A stretch of 64,000 nucleotides of DNA from Dichetophora obliterata. Taxonomy: Eukaryota > Arthropoda > Insecta > Diptera > Sciomyzidae. The notes below the pieces were generated by a model. That model searched no databases, was not told where the DNA came from, and saw nothing but the letters and a program-made list of their open reading frames with translations. The position numbers and the translations under genes are program-made. Location of the stretch: assembly GCA_963920525.1 (NCBI GenBank), contig OY986439.1, positions 31,196,319 through 31,260,318 on the forward strand, in the 5' to 3' direction. Each line of letters starts with the position of its first letter. Position 1 is the stretch's first letter. Below are positions 43,950-54,741 of this stretch, piece after piece.

Positions 43950-45523
43950 TTATCGAATTCAATGAAAAATTTATTAACTCTTAGAATCTTGTCTTTTATT
44001 TTCAGAAAAAAAGAACGAAGTTTCCAAACAACCAAATAGATATAGATTTTTTTTTTAAATAATAGTAGGTGAGAACAAAAGCTTTGATTGAAACCAAAAT
44101 TTTGAATGAGAAACTATAATACAAAATTAATTTTATTTCAAAAGGCATTTCAAATAATTCCTTAATGCTATTTCAAACAAAAGTTCACAAAAAGTTTTAA
44201 AAAAATATTAGGTATAAGGGTTGGTTTATTTCTTATAATTCTTTTTTAGTTTTGAGCTTAGCTTAAATGATATTAAAACGGTTTAATAACTTTTTTAAAG
44301 AAAACTTATCTTGTTAGTTTTGTTAATACTGATAACTGTTTAAATGTTTCTCTTTCAAAAATAAAAGCAATTAAAATTTATAACTTTTAATTTTAGTTTG
44401 TTTTCAAAATAAGTTTTTCGCATATCAGCAAGTAAATGATGAAGTAGATAGTGAAAATATTTTGATCTATTGAGGTTTGTTTAAATTAATGAAAAGGTTT
44501 TGGTGGTCTGGTTTGAAAAATTTAAGTCAAAATATATTTTGTATTTAACATCTAAAATTTTTTTTTAATATATATTAAAGTTTTTTTTTATTTTTGCAGA
44601 AAAAATCTTTTTAATTCAGTTTAATATATATAATGTTAAACTAAATTTATATGGTATATGCTGATGTTGCAATCAAGTACATGTCTATAACAATATGGAG
44701 ATGCAGCAGCTATCGTAAGTTGACGCTGCAAAAATTTACGTGGTGCAGACTTTAGGTCAGGTAAAAATTTAGTTCATAAAATTATGTAGGTATGCACATT
44801 ATGCCATCGGGGAATTCATGAGCTTCATACACCATTTTGACAATTTTAATTGAATAGTTTTCGATACCAAATTTTGCAAGTCTGCTTTATATTAATTTAT
44901 AAATACTTTTAAACAAATTCCTTTAAAAATTTTTGTGACCTCTTGCCCCATTTACCGTACCATTAACTCAAAATTGTACTATTAACTCAAATGACGTATA
45001 GAGCACATGAATCCCCGGACGACGATTATGTTGTCCCAAAAACAAATAAGTTTTTTGTTCAAGCTTTTTTTGAAATATTATGGGTTAAAATATTTTAGAG
45101 ATTTTTCTTCAGATTTTTTGAAATGTTTCCCTTAAAACCATGTTTTTCAGAGATTTTTCGAATTTCAAGCATAAGTTGGAAAAAAAAACAATAATTTTCT
45201 AAGTCTTCGAATCACAATTTCGAAAACCAAATATACAAACTTTACTTTAATGTACATAAATCTGAAGTTTTGGACATTTTGGACAGTTGCGTGTCATATA
45301 TTTAATTTTTTCGTCTTAGAATCAGTCACATCAAAAGTAGATACTTTGAAATTCTCCACAGGCCAAAACCGAATCCGCAAAAAAACAAATGAATCTTTAC
45401 TTTTGGTAAAAAAATATCATTAATTTGATTCCTTACGTTAAGCCTCTATGTCCTGTAAAAGATTTTGAAAGTCTGTTTCAGAAGTTTTGAGACTAATGAA
45501 ACTGCTTGCCAAAGTCACTACAC
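43950..45523. other. AT-rich DNA with one foldback-element fragment
   Basis: No gene. The stretch 45,030-45,280 resembles the left arm of the foldback element at 46,520 (GTCCCAAAAACAAAT, TCAAGCTTTTTTTGAAA, AGAGATTTTTCGAA, CAAACTTTACTTTAATGTAC), so that family is present outside the hAT-like element too. Confidence 0.55.
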
Positions 45524-45689
45524 AGGGCCGGATTAACGATGTCGGGGCCCCTAGGCAATGTTATTATCGGGGCCCCTTTACGCCTTCATTTCTAACGCCT
45601 TCAAATAAATTTTTTTCTATACCCCTAAGCGCACTGTATCAGGGGTTCATTAACTTTGTCACTCTGCTTATAACGCTTATAAGGAGGGG

Positions 45690-45780
45690 TGGCAGGTATA
45701 GAAAAGTATATATATTCTTGATCAGCATCACATCCTGAGTCGATTTCGCCATGTGCGTCTGTCTGTCGGCAAGATTACAG
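45690..45780. repeat. Conserved dispersed motif TATATATTCTTGATCAGCAT
   Basis: This block, continuing with GAGTCGAT and CATGTGCGTCTGTCTGTC, resembles a short motif I know to be widely dispersed in fly genomes. Its origin and function here are not clear. A shorter relative lies near 10,543. Confidence 0.5.
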
Positions 45781-46519
45781 CCGCAATTTTAAAGCTGTCT
45801 TATTGATATATGGTGTATCTGCTTATATTCTAATAACGAAGATCCAGTTCGAGAATGAGCAAAAATACAAAGTTACTTTTTCAAAACCAGAAAATCTCTA
45901 AAAATGCCACAAAAAATTATGTAGTGACTTTTAATTTCGCAAATTAGATTTAAGGTAAAATTTACACCATGTATTTGAAATTTGTTAAAATCGGATGAAC
46001 ACCACTCCTACCTCCCATACAAAGTGATTTTAACAAAATGGTAAAATCTTTTTAAATGTCACAAAACTAATGCGATGACTTCAAATTTTGCACAAAAGCT
46101 TTGGTTGCAAAAGTTCACTCTAAATTTGAACTTTATTAAAAAAGAGTAAAAACCACTCCAACCTCCCATGCAAAATAAAGGAGCGGAGATATTGGCGAAC
46201 TTTGAACCCGAAAATCTTCTAACGCGTACATGGTATCATAGGGAAATCATGACAAGTTTTTAATTATGACTTAGTTAAGAGGATTGCATCAAAAAAATTG
46301 GAACGAAAATTTTTCAATTTCAGATCAAAAAAAAAAATTTCAGTGAAAAAAAATATGACAATGAAATACAAAAACCATCGGCAAAGTCAAAAGCTATGTC
46401 GCAGGAAAAAACTCAGGATGCAGAAAAATTTGTTTTGACGAGGAGTTTTCAAGAATATAGGTGTGAAGCCGATGAAGATTTTTTGCTTCCATACATTTCG
46501 TTCCACTCTAATGTGCATA

Positions 46520-47957
46520 AGGGTGTCCCAAAAAAAAATTGTTTTTTTTTTGCTCAAGCTTTTTTTGAAAGCTTATGAGGTAATGTATTTTTGAGATTTT
46601 TTTTAGATTTTTTGGAAAAGGTTTAGTGCTGGCGATAATTAGTTTTTCCCAAAAAATAAGGTTTATCGGAGATTTTTCGAACTTCAAGCAAAAGTTGGTC
46701 AATAACAGAGTACTTTCGAAGTACTTCAGTCATCATTTCGAAAGATAAATGCCCAAACTTTACTTTTATGTACGTAAATCAAAAGTTTTGGCAAAATTTT
46801 TATGTCATTTGGGTGCCACATATTGAAATTTTTTTGGAAAATTTGCGTAAAAATTTTTAAAAAACACTTTATAACTTTTAAAAATTCTATGCAAATTAAA
46901 AAATGTGATGAAGTAGTTTGAAATTTTAAAAAATTCTAGGCAATTTAAAATAAAAAAATTTTTATATTATGCTTCCCGTTTTAAAGTTAAAGCCTTTAAA
47001 GTTTTTTTCGTTGCCTGAAAACTTTTCGAATTTTAACAAGTCATTGTAATTCATTCAACAAAATATTTTGAAAATCTTAAAGCATCGGTAAGCTAACATT
47101 ATTATGAACTAGTTCAAAAAACTATTTGGAACCTTCATTTTTCCTTAAAAATTTTCACAATATTTTGTTGAATGAAATACAACGCTTCTTTAAAATTCAA
47201 AAAGTTTTCAGGCAACGAAAAAAGCTTTAATGGCTATAACTTTGAAACGGCAAGAGTAATATCAAAAACATTTTTTTAAATTTCTTAAAATTTCACCGTT
47301 ATTCAAACTGCATCATTACATTTTTTCATTTTGATGGAATTTTAAAAGTTATGAAGCGTTTTTTAAAAATTTACGATAATTTCACAAAAAATAATATATC
47401 TGTGGTCACAAGGAATAACGACTAAACTCAAAGTATCGTAAAAAACGATATTTTAATTGCACGAACTACGACCCATTCTTTTGAAATATATGAATTGTTA
47501 CACACAAAATATGTGCAGACATACATTATGATCAATTCTGGGCAAAAAATGGATATCTGCATACTTCCAAAAATTTTAAATAAAGTAAATTCCATATCGC
47601 TTTTTACGATATTTTGAGTTTAGTTATTATTCCTTGTGACCACAGATATATGACAGCCGAATGACGAACAAATTTGACAAAACTTCTAATTAAAATACAT
47701 TACAGTTAATTTTGCATAATTACCTTTCGATATGACAACTCAAAGGCTTAGAAAATATCTGTTATTAACAAACTTTTGCTTCGAATTCGAAAAATCTCCG
47801 AAAAACTGGCTTTTTAGGGAAAAACCGATTAGCGCCACCTCTAAATCTCTTTCAAAAAATCTGAAAAAAATTCTCAAAAATACTTGACCTCATAAGCCAT
47901 CGAACAAAGGTTGAGCAACTATGAAATTCGAAAAAAAAGCTTCTTTTGGGACTCCCT
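46520..47957. mobile_element. Foldback element with ~10-bp TSD, nested in the hAT-like element
   Basis: Ends AGGGTGTCCCAAAA and TTTTGGGACTCCCT are inverted and flanked by AATGTGCATA (46,510-46,519) and AATGTACATA (47,958-47,967), a 10-bp duplication with one mismatch. Arms continue inverted to about 47,080 and 47,150. A TSD of 9-10 bp suggests a Mutator-like origin, which is inference. The right arm is interrupted by a MITE. Confidence 0.75.
47397..47648. mobile_element. MITE, ACAAGGAATAAC family, copy B
   Basis: Ends TATCTGTGGTCACAAGGAAT and ATTCCTTGTGACCACAGATA are perfectly inverted and flanked by TA (47,395-47,396; 47,649-47,650). Subterminal AAACTCAAAGTATCGTAAAA pairs with a TTTTACGATATTTTGAGTTT block. 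It is 252 bp, non-coding, and the innermost of three nested elements. Confidence 0.85.
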
Positions 47958-48200
47958 AATGTACATACATACATTAAAAAAAATAAAAACCCAACGAACT
48001 TGGGAACCTTCGTCTTTTTGAAATCGGTTAAAAAATAAAGCAATAATATTGTCATTGAGGATACAAATCTTCAAATTAAATTTTTACTCGATGAAATATT
48101 TTCAAATTTTTTTTTTCTCAATGCGTGTGGCCCCTCACCGATGCGGGGCCCCAAGGCATTTACCTACACTGCCTTATGGATAGCCCGACTTTGTCACTAC

Positions 48201-50428
48201 GCATTCTGCGTTATCATTTGAAGACATGAGTGGATAAAGATAATATGTCGCAAATTTCTAAAATCGAGAAAATTGTGTTCAAAGTTCCGCATTTGTACTG
48301 AAATCTATACTAAAGCAAACTTTGTAAAGAAGTTATTTTCTAAAATAGCCACAAACAAGGTTGTTTTAAAGGTTAAAATTTGTTTGCATGTACATTACAT
48401 CTTCATCCATGCATGGAACAGCGAAAATCCGAATATGCGACAATCACCTTCCTTAACTCATGTCTTCATTTACTACTTTTAATTGTTGAATAGTTTTCTT
48501 TACTTTTTAAAAATGATATGCCGCTTTTCCATTCTTCTGGGTCGGTTTGTAAAAAGCAAGGTATTAATCTTTCAATTGGAATCTTTGAATCTTTGATTGC
48601 AACATTTGCATTTGTCTTTTTGTAAATTTATCCACTTTGCTTTAAGTCCTCTACTGTTTTTGAGCGCTCTTCGAAATTGTGAATTTGTCTGTTAAATGTA
48701 ATTTGCAAAATCTTTGAAGAACATGCAGTTTTGTCTACGACGTGGCTGGGCTTAGGACATAAATATTTTTACCAAGCTACATGTATCGCCCCCCTTAATG
48801 TTAGCCCTTAAAATGATGCTTCTGGTTTTTTTTTTTTATTCCTTTATAAGAATCTAAATTTCTTAAGCCCTCCAATAAAAATAAAATCTATAAGACTTAT
48901 CAAAAAAATATAATATTTGATATGAATTACTTAAACGAAATTCACGAATTTTTTATTTGAAAATACACTTTGGACTTAGCTCAAATGGGTTTTGGACTCA
49001 GTTTTGAATACTTTTTAAATTCACCAAACTTCATTTAAATTTTTCTTTAAATGGATTTCTTTGCATTTCTCAATAATATTAAATTCTTAATATTTTCATA
49101 ATACAATTTATTACATAATCAATTAAACTTTAAGAGATATTCTGCTTAGCTTAAATTTGAAAACTTTCACCAATAAGTTTGTCGCATTTAAACTCAGTTG
49201 TTAGCTGCTGCTGCTGTTGTTGCTGCTTCGTACTAGTTTTTGTCATATTTTTTATGATTATTTTCTTTTGTTTTTTTAGCTAGTAAAACTGTTTGCTTAC
49301 TAATTTTCTTATTATCTCTAATTAAACTGTTATTATGTTTTTTATTAACTTAATTTATTGTTTAATTTTGAAGCCACCGCAACAGCGTCTATTTGAATAA
49401 AAACAAAACAAAACAGACAAATCATCAACAAACAAAAGTCAAAACAAACACTTGTTCCCTTTCGTTATGCAAATCATTTCCTTCCTCTCTATGGCTAATA
49501 TATCCTGTAGTCCTTGTTTTGTTTTCACACACAACACACACGCTTTACACAAAAGAGAAAAACACACACACAAGCACATACACACACGTTCGCAACACAT
49601 TTTATTTTGTTTTTCCTGCCATTTTTCTTACACTTTTTCACTGCGTTTTTAGCGAAAGAAAGTTTGATATTTTTGCCACTTTCTTTTTATTCCTTTTTCG
49701 ATTAAGTTGTCGCTGCTTTGTTTGTGTTAGTTAATTTTTTTTATTGGTATATATTTATACTTTATTTATATTTAAAAGTCACAACGTTTCTCCTGCTACG
49801 CATCCGTGTTTTTATTCCAAGCTTACGATTTAAATAACCGTTCACGACAACGCTCGGAGAGCGACTGAAGCTTGTGTTGCGCGTGAACCTGTCTTTGCTT
49901 TGTTTTCCGTTTTGCACGTAGCTGTGTTTAGTTTTTCGTTGTTATTTGTTTTTGGGGTTTTCGTCTGTTGCTGTTGTTGCTTTGGCGTCGTGGAGCTCTT
50001 GTTGCTTGTTGGAGTTCGTTGTTTTGGTTCGTGTTGCACGCAGTGGCGTCCTATTCTACAAAATCTCATGCAGTAGTTTTGTTGTTGTTGTTATAGTTGG
50101 CTTTGTGTTGTGCTGTTGTTGCTGTTTTATTTCTAAAGTCGCTGACAATTGTTGCTGCTTCTACTGTTGGAAGCTCAAATGCTCGAGAGAGTTCCAAAGC
50201 GAGCGCCAACAACGTGTTGCTGTTCTAATAAAAGTAGGTGGTGGTTGATGAGGGGTGGGTGGTTGGTGAGTACTAAAATCTTAAAACATATAAGCGGAAT
50301 GTGAAATTTTTAAAGGACAACGCAAGGGAAGTTATTAATTTAAATTTAAACGAAAGATCAATTAAAATTAATTTTCTAATAGCACTAATCAATGATTAAA
50401 ATGCAAATATATAGCTATACATTTAAAA
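48201..50428. other. Gene-poor DNA with GTT/CTG-rich tracts
   Basis: 48,201-49,180 shows nothing recognisable. CTG/TTG-rich runs lie near 49,207-49,230 and CACA-rich ones near 49,525-49,590. The segment 49,790-50,230 is distinctly GC-richer, with GTTGTTGTT and CTGCT runs, and could be an untranslated first exon or promoter of a host gene. No splice or coding evidence supports that. Confidence 0.4.
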
Positions 50429-51000
50429 CAGGAGTGCGCAAATGGCCGCCCATGTGCGAAGAGCTTTCACACGCATTTGTTGACATGAAAATAAAAAAGC
50501 TTCCAGTAGCTATCTAGACTTCAAGCAAACAGTTTGCGGTTGCTCGCCATGAACCAAGAAATAAAGATCATGCAAAGAAAAGAGCCGCCATATTGTAAAC
50601 AAAAACAGCTGATTGGTCTGACGTCATCGGTCACAAAATCTTTTGTTTACGATTAGTGATTGGATGTTGAATGTTATTTGTTAAAATTTTAAAGAGTTAT
50701 CATATAAATGTAATGTGTTTTTATATTAAAACGAAGTGTGCTGTAGCGACATGCATTAATTGCAACAGCAAAAAAAAACAAATACGTTAGTTTCTACCGT
50801 TTCCCCAAGGCAAAAATTGCTTGTAAGGGGTCGTCCATAAACTACGTTACCAATTAAGGGCTGGGGAGGGGTTTTGAAATGCACTACGATAAGTAACGGT
50901 AGGGGGGGGAGGTGTTTAGATATTGTAACGTTACCAAAAATTAAAAAAATCGACGTAAAACCTCTAATTAATAACACAATCATTTCAAAAATTTTTAACC

Positions 51001-51240
51001 TTACATGTTTATGTTTGATCGTCTAAATTGATGGTTAATTTTTGTTTCAACGATTTCTTCTACCACCTTTTCCCTCGACACAGGAACCTTTTGGTATTCC
51101 TTCACCATCTCAGCACACGTCTGAAAAATTTGGGTCTTTGCTTTTGTGACAGGCTTTGACGTTAAGGCCTGAATGTTCTTGATCAAAGGAGATACCGTAT
51201 GACATGTACTGTCCTTCTCAGAAAGAAGAAATCGGTTCAA
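51001..51240 (-). CDS. Hypothetical small protein of the Harbinger-like element, minus
   Basis: An open frame of 79 codons beginning with a non-ATG-compatible region around 51,240 and ending in a stop at 51,001-51,003. It contains SPLIKNIQALTSKPVTKAKT and is Lys/Glu-rich (KEYQKVPVSREKVVEE), without a recognised domain. It diverges from the plus-strand frame at 51,404. It may be the remains of an accessory protein or an exon; the evidence is weak. Confidence 0.3.
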   Translation of the reverse strand: MNRFLLSEKDSTCHTVSPLIKNIQALTSKPVTKAKTQIFQTCAEMVKEYQKVPVSREKVVEEIVETKINHQFRRSNINM

Positions 51241-51403
51241 GGTCGTGTCCTACCTGCGGCTTGTATTTCGTTTTTAAAACTTCTATGAATTGCCATAAGT
51301 TTGTATTATATCGTTTACAATAAATCGGAATAAAAAATACTATTTAAATAAATCAATTTTCAGAAAGCATTTACACAAAAACACAGAACTTGGTGCAGCT
51401 CGG

Positions 51404-51616
51404 GTGCAGCCTTTAAGGATACTCTGTCAAAGACCAGGTGAATTTCTTTGCGTTAGAAATGAGGATTCACCTGAATGGGTCGACATAGAATCCGATGAAA
51501 AATTCTATTTTGAAGAATCCTCAACAAAGCTACCAGCTTCTTCTATCCCAGTGATTGAGAGCATCGAATCTTGGATCGCAGATGGAATAGCTTTTACAGA
51601 TGACATTAATTATTGA
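51404..51616 (+). CDS. Hypothetical acidic protein fragment of the Harbinger-like element, plus
   Basis: The frame reads RPGEFLCVRNEDSPEWVDIE then FYFEESSTKLPASSIP and stops at 51,614-51,616. A possible acceptor (TTTTCAG near 51,362) lies upstream in the same frame, so it may be a terminal exon. It is acidic and I do not recognise it. Confidence 0.35.
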   Translation: MQPLRILCQRPGEFLCVRNEDSPEWVDIESDEKFYFEESSTKLPASSIPVIESIESWIADGIAFTDDINY

Positions 51617-53053
51617 TTTTTTTCCAATTGTTCCTTTAATGTATCTAGTCGTACTAGTCACTATTACTAGTGAAAATTGTCAGAGCTAGTCAAAATATAT
51701 AATCATTGGAATGAATTAATTTCATATGTTACGTTACTTTATGGGGTGGGAGGGGTTTTGAAAAGCACTACGAAAAGTAACGCAGGGGAGGGGGGGTAAA
51801 AAAACCGAAAAATCAGTAAGGTAGTTTATGGACGACCCCTAAGCAATGGGAGATTTTTTGTCGGCTAAATATCGACACTGCAATGGCAAGAATCTGTGGA
51901 GATCATTTTCTGCCTGAAGACTACGAAAGAAGGGTCCAAGTTCAAATGGGTAAGTACTTCTACATTTCCACATAAATATTCTTTTAAAAAATGTAACGAT
52001 AGGTTTTGGCAAAGCTATGCGCTTAAAGCCGGGCGCTGTCCCAACAGTTATGACCAAGGAGGTGCAGCCAGCAAATGCAGAAAGATGTCAGCGAATTTTA
52101 AAGCGCGAAAACAAAAAAATCGTAAGTGCTCTGCTTCAGGAGTCGTTGGTCATGGAGAAGGTTTTCCTGTAGAGGAAATAGAAAAACTAAACAGGGACGC
52201 TTCTATTTCTAACCGCTCTTCAGAGCAGTTACTTCAAGCGAAAATACGGCAGCTATATTCGCAAGTGTAAGTAAAATTTAACAATTTTAAGAATTCAATA
52301 TTTTTAATCTTTTTCTTGGAGTGAACAGCGGTTTGGAAAACCTCGCGTGATACATCTGCCACAAATTGCACAAATACGTTCCGAACATAAGGCTGGAAGA
52401 AGAAGCGGCAGCATCACTTAGTTAGGTAGATTATTTAAGCGAAGGCGGTTCGCCAAGCCAACGGAAGAGGTCATGGCGCATATGACTGCGTTGGAAAAAG
52501 TGTTCAACGACGTAAATGGCGACGGGCTGCTAATAAGCAAAAATTATTTGCAGACGCACATTACAAGTGCAGAGCATGTTATTTGTGACAACAAAATAAA
52601 AAAAATGTTTTTCCGCGCACGAATGTTTTTTAAAATAAGATTATTAAATAAAGAAATTGTGAACAATTCGATGCAGAGGAAAAGAAAATTGAACAAAACA
52701 GTTCAATAATAAAAACAAAGTGAACATCCCATTTTGTATTCTATTTATTTGCAGTTTTTCTTTTTACAGCGTTCTTAACATTTAGTTACTGCATGAAAAT
52801 ATAAACAAACAAAGTATTCAAAACCTTTTTTCGCGAATTAAACTTATTAATTTTATAATTTTTTACTTTTATCCGAGTTTTCACATGTTTTGCATGCAAA
52901 ACATATGCAAATTGACAGTTTCATAGCATGCTTGTGACCGATGACGTTGCACGAAAAATTACTTTTTTCTCGCACTACTCTTTGCGTGATCTTCTCTTAT
53001 TGGTTCATGGTTGCTCGCTACTTAAAACAGTGTCGGGCAGCTTTGCACACCTA

Positions 53054-53469
53054 TACTTTCTCATCTTGAGTATGTATTAATGAGCGCTTTAGAGCTCACA
53101 CTGAAAATAAAGTGGTGCTAAAGCGCTTTTTGCAGAAATCTTATTAGGCATTATGGGATATTTTTTGCTCGGATTTGTATTGAGAAATTAATTAAATAAG
53201 TAGTGGACAGAATGTTAAAAGAAAAAAAGACCTACAGACGGATAATGTGAAATACAGATAAGCAGACGGAAATGTAAAAAGGCAGGCTAATAGTAAAAAA
53301 ACAAATATGTTTTTATTGTGCTTATGTTGCTTATTGTATTTTGTCAAGACCAAACTGACAGCGTAAGATGCTTTCATTATACGTACTTGGAACTGATCAC
53401 TAAATGATATTATATGTGGATATGCCGCTTTTAAATAATAAATTAATTTCTCCATCACATGCCCCACAA
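53054..53469. other. Short unassigned spacer
   Basis: No coding region or repeat recognised between the P-like element and the CR1-like copy. Confidence 0.5.
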
Positions 53470-53578
53470 TTACCTCATATTTATTTATTTATTTATTTAT
53501 TACGGTCCACCGATTATACACCGATTACAGACTATTAATTAAAAATATTAATACATTAAATTAATTACAAATCTTAAC

Positions 53579-54532
53579 CTAATTGAAAATAATGAATAAT
53601 TGTAATCGAAAGTCACTTAAAGTAACATTGAATTTGAGAAAATGAGAAAAATTATTACACAAACGAATGCTTCTTGCAATCGGTTCATTCAAGGAATAAT
53701 TGGTTCTATCATCAGGCCACCGCATTTTATGAAGCGCATATTTCGTAAAATGTTTTTGATTTTTTTCTATGCGATTAGAGTATTCAGCATAAAATGGGTC
53801 CCAGATAGTCGAACAATAATCCAATATACTTCGAACTAAAGACACATAGAGAGCTTTAACTGTCAATGGATCTTTAAAACTTTGGGAATTTCTCTTTATA
53901 AAATCCATCATAGAATATGATTTAGAGATAACATATTCATAATGCATTTTGAAACTAAAGTTAGAGTCAAAAATCACACCTAAATCTTTATACTCATGTC
54001 TACGGACTAGGTTACAATTATCAATAGAATAATCAAAAAGAATTTGGTTATTACACTTTGAATATAAAACTATACAATATTTGTTTATGTTTAAATTTAA
54101 ATTATTTATCGAACACCAATGACTCAAGGTACTTATGTCATTCTGTAACGAGAAGCAATCCGAAGAATCAGAAATTTTTAGAAATAATTTAACGTCATCT
54201 GCGAACAACAAACATTTTGAGGTATAAAATAGCCGAGGCAAATCATTAATAAAAATCAAAAATAATAAAGGCCCACAGTGCGTACCTTGAGGAATCCCAG
54301 GAGAAGCATTTATTACATCATCTGAAATTGTTGAATCGATTTTGACTAGGAGTTTACGATTAGATAAAAAACTGTTAAAAAATTTGAGAAGTATATCTGA
54401 AAATCCATATTTCTTTAATTTTAACAATAATATGGAGTGATTTACTTTATCAAACGCCTTTGAAAAGTCCGTATACACCACAACAAGTTGACATCGATCA
54501 ACCAAAGCATCTACTATATTTTTGGAAATCAA
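53579..54532 (-). pseudogene. Reverse transcriptase of the CR1-like copy (open 317 codons)
   Basis: Contains VVYTDFSKAFDKVNHSILL (first catalytic Asp), SPGIPQGTHCGPLLFLIFIN, LLFADDVKLF (FADD catalytic pair), HEYKDLGVIFDS and the thumb SILDYCSTIWDPFY. The upstream part of RT (QHGFLPGRSTLTNL, FKSGDRNDIRNYRAIV) continues in the same direction at 54,533-54,740, but a frame break near 54,742 separates it from the linker. Confidence 0.9.
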
Positions 54533-54741
54533 TATTAAATTTGTTAAAGTGGATCTGCCGGGTAAGAACCCGTGTTGATCACAACTAATAACACCATTTA
54601 TATGGTCGTATAGCTTATTTTTTATAACTTGATCAAATATTTTAGCAAAAGTGGATTGTTTAACAATTGCTCTATAATTGCGGATATCGTTACGGTCACC
54701 AGATTTAAATATGGGGGTAATAAAGCAAGTTTTCCAGCAGT

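Larger units (their letters stand above)
45532..48192. mobile_element. hAT-like element (CAGGGCCGG ends) carrying nested insertions
   Basis: GTCACTAC is duplicated at 45,524-45,531 and 48,193-48,200. The left end ACAGGGCCGGATTAACGA and the right end (AAAGTCGGGCTATCC in reverse complement) are loosely similar, and GGGGCCCC-type words lie just inside both ends. An 8-bp TSD and CAGGG ends suit hAT. No transposase was recognised. It contains the foldback element 46,520-47,957. Confidence 0.75.
50827..51839. mobile_element. PIF/Harbinger-like element with GGGGTCGTCC ends, inside the THAP domain
   Basis: TAA is duplicated at 50,824-50,826 and 51,840-51,842. Ends GGGGTCGTCCATAAACTACG and TAGTTTATGGACGACCCC are inverted. 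Subterminal GGGAGGGGTTTTGAAA and CACTACGA-AAGTAACG are in direct orientation at both ends. Two divergent small frames lie inside. Deleting the element plus one TAA restores the THAP codons CKQW. The superfamily follows from the 3-bp TAA only. Confidence 0.8.
50713..52710 (+). pseudogene. THAP-domain transposase-like gene, split by an insertion
   Basis: From ATG at 50,713 the frame gives KCAVATCINC, then after a one-base slip in an A-run SFYRFPKAKIACK. It is cut at 50,826 and resumes at 51,840 with QWEIFCRLNID and ARICGDHFLPEDYE, completing the C2CH THAP zinc module. A donor GTAAGT at about 51,950 and acceptor near 52,002 remove ~50 bp and join to GFGKAMRLKPGAVPTVMT. Frame breaks follow near 52,170. 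The last block (52,473-52,709) ends KMFFRARMFFKIRLLNKEI with a downstream AATAAA. When intact, THAP binds transposon DNA. No catalytic centre is recognisable, so the copy is defective. Confidence 0.75.
50429..53053 (+). mobile_element. P-like DNA transposon with THAP-domain gene, interrupted
   Basis: Long imperfect inverted ends: on the left AGGAGTGCGCAAATGGC, GGTTGCTCGCCATGAACCAA and GACGTCATCGGTCACAA; on the right, in reverse complement, AGGTGTGCAAAGCTGCCC, GCGAGCAACCATGAACCAAT and AACGTCATCGGTCACAA. Order and spacing agree over about 200 bp. Between them lies a THAP gene. THAP plus the following LKPGAVPT motif is typical of P-superfamily transposases. A Harbinger-like element (50,827-51,839) splits the THAP domain. 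No convincing 8-bp TSD was found. Confidence 0.7.

Noticed and set aside
49393..49734. 113-codon frame and two overlapping frames
   Set aside because: Built from CA-rich and T-rich low-complexity sequence; three frames are open at once and none has a motif.
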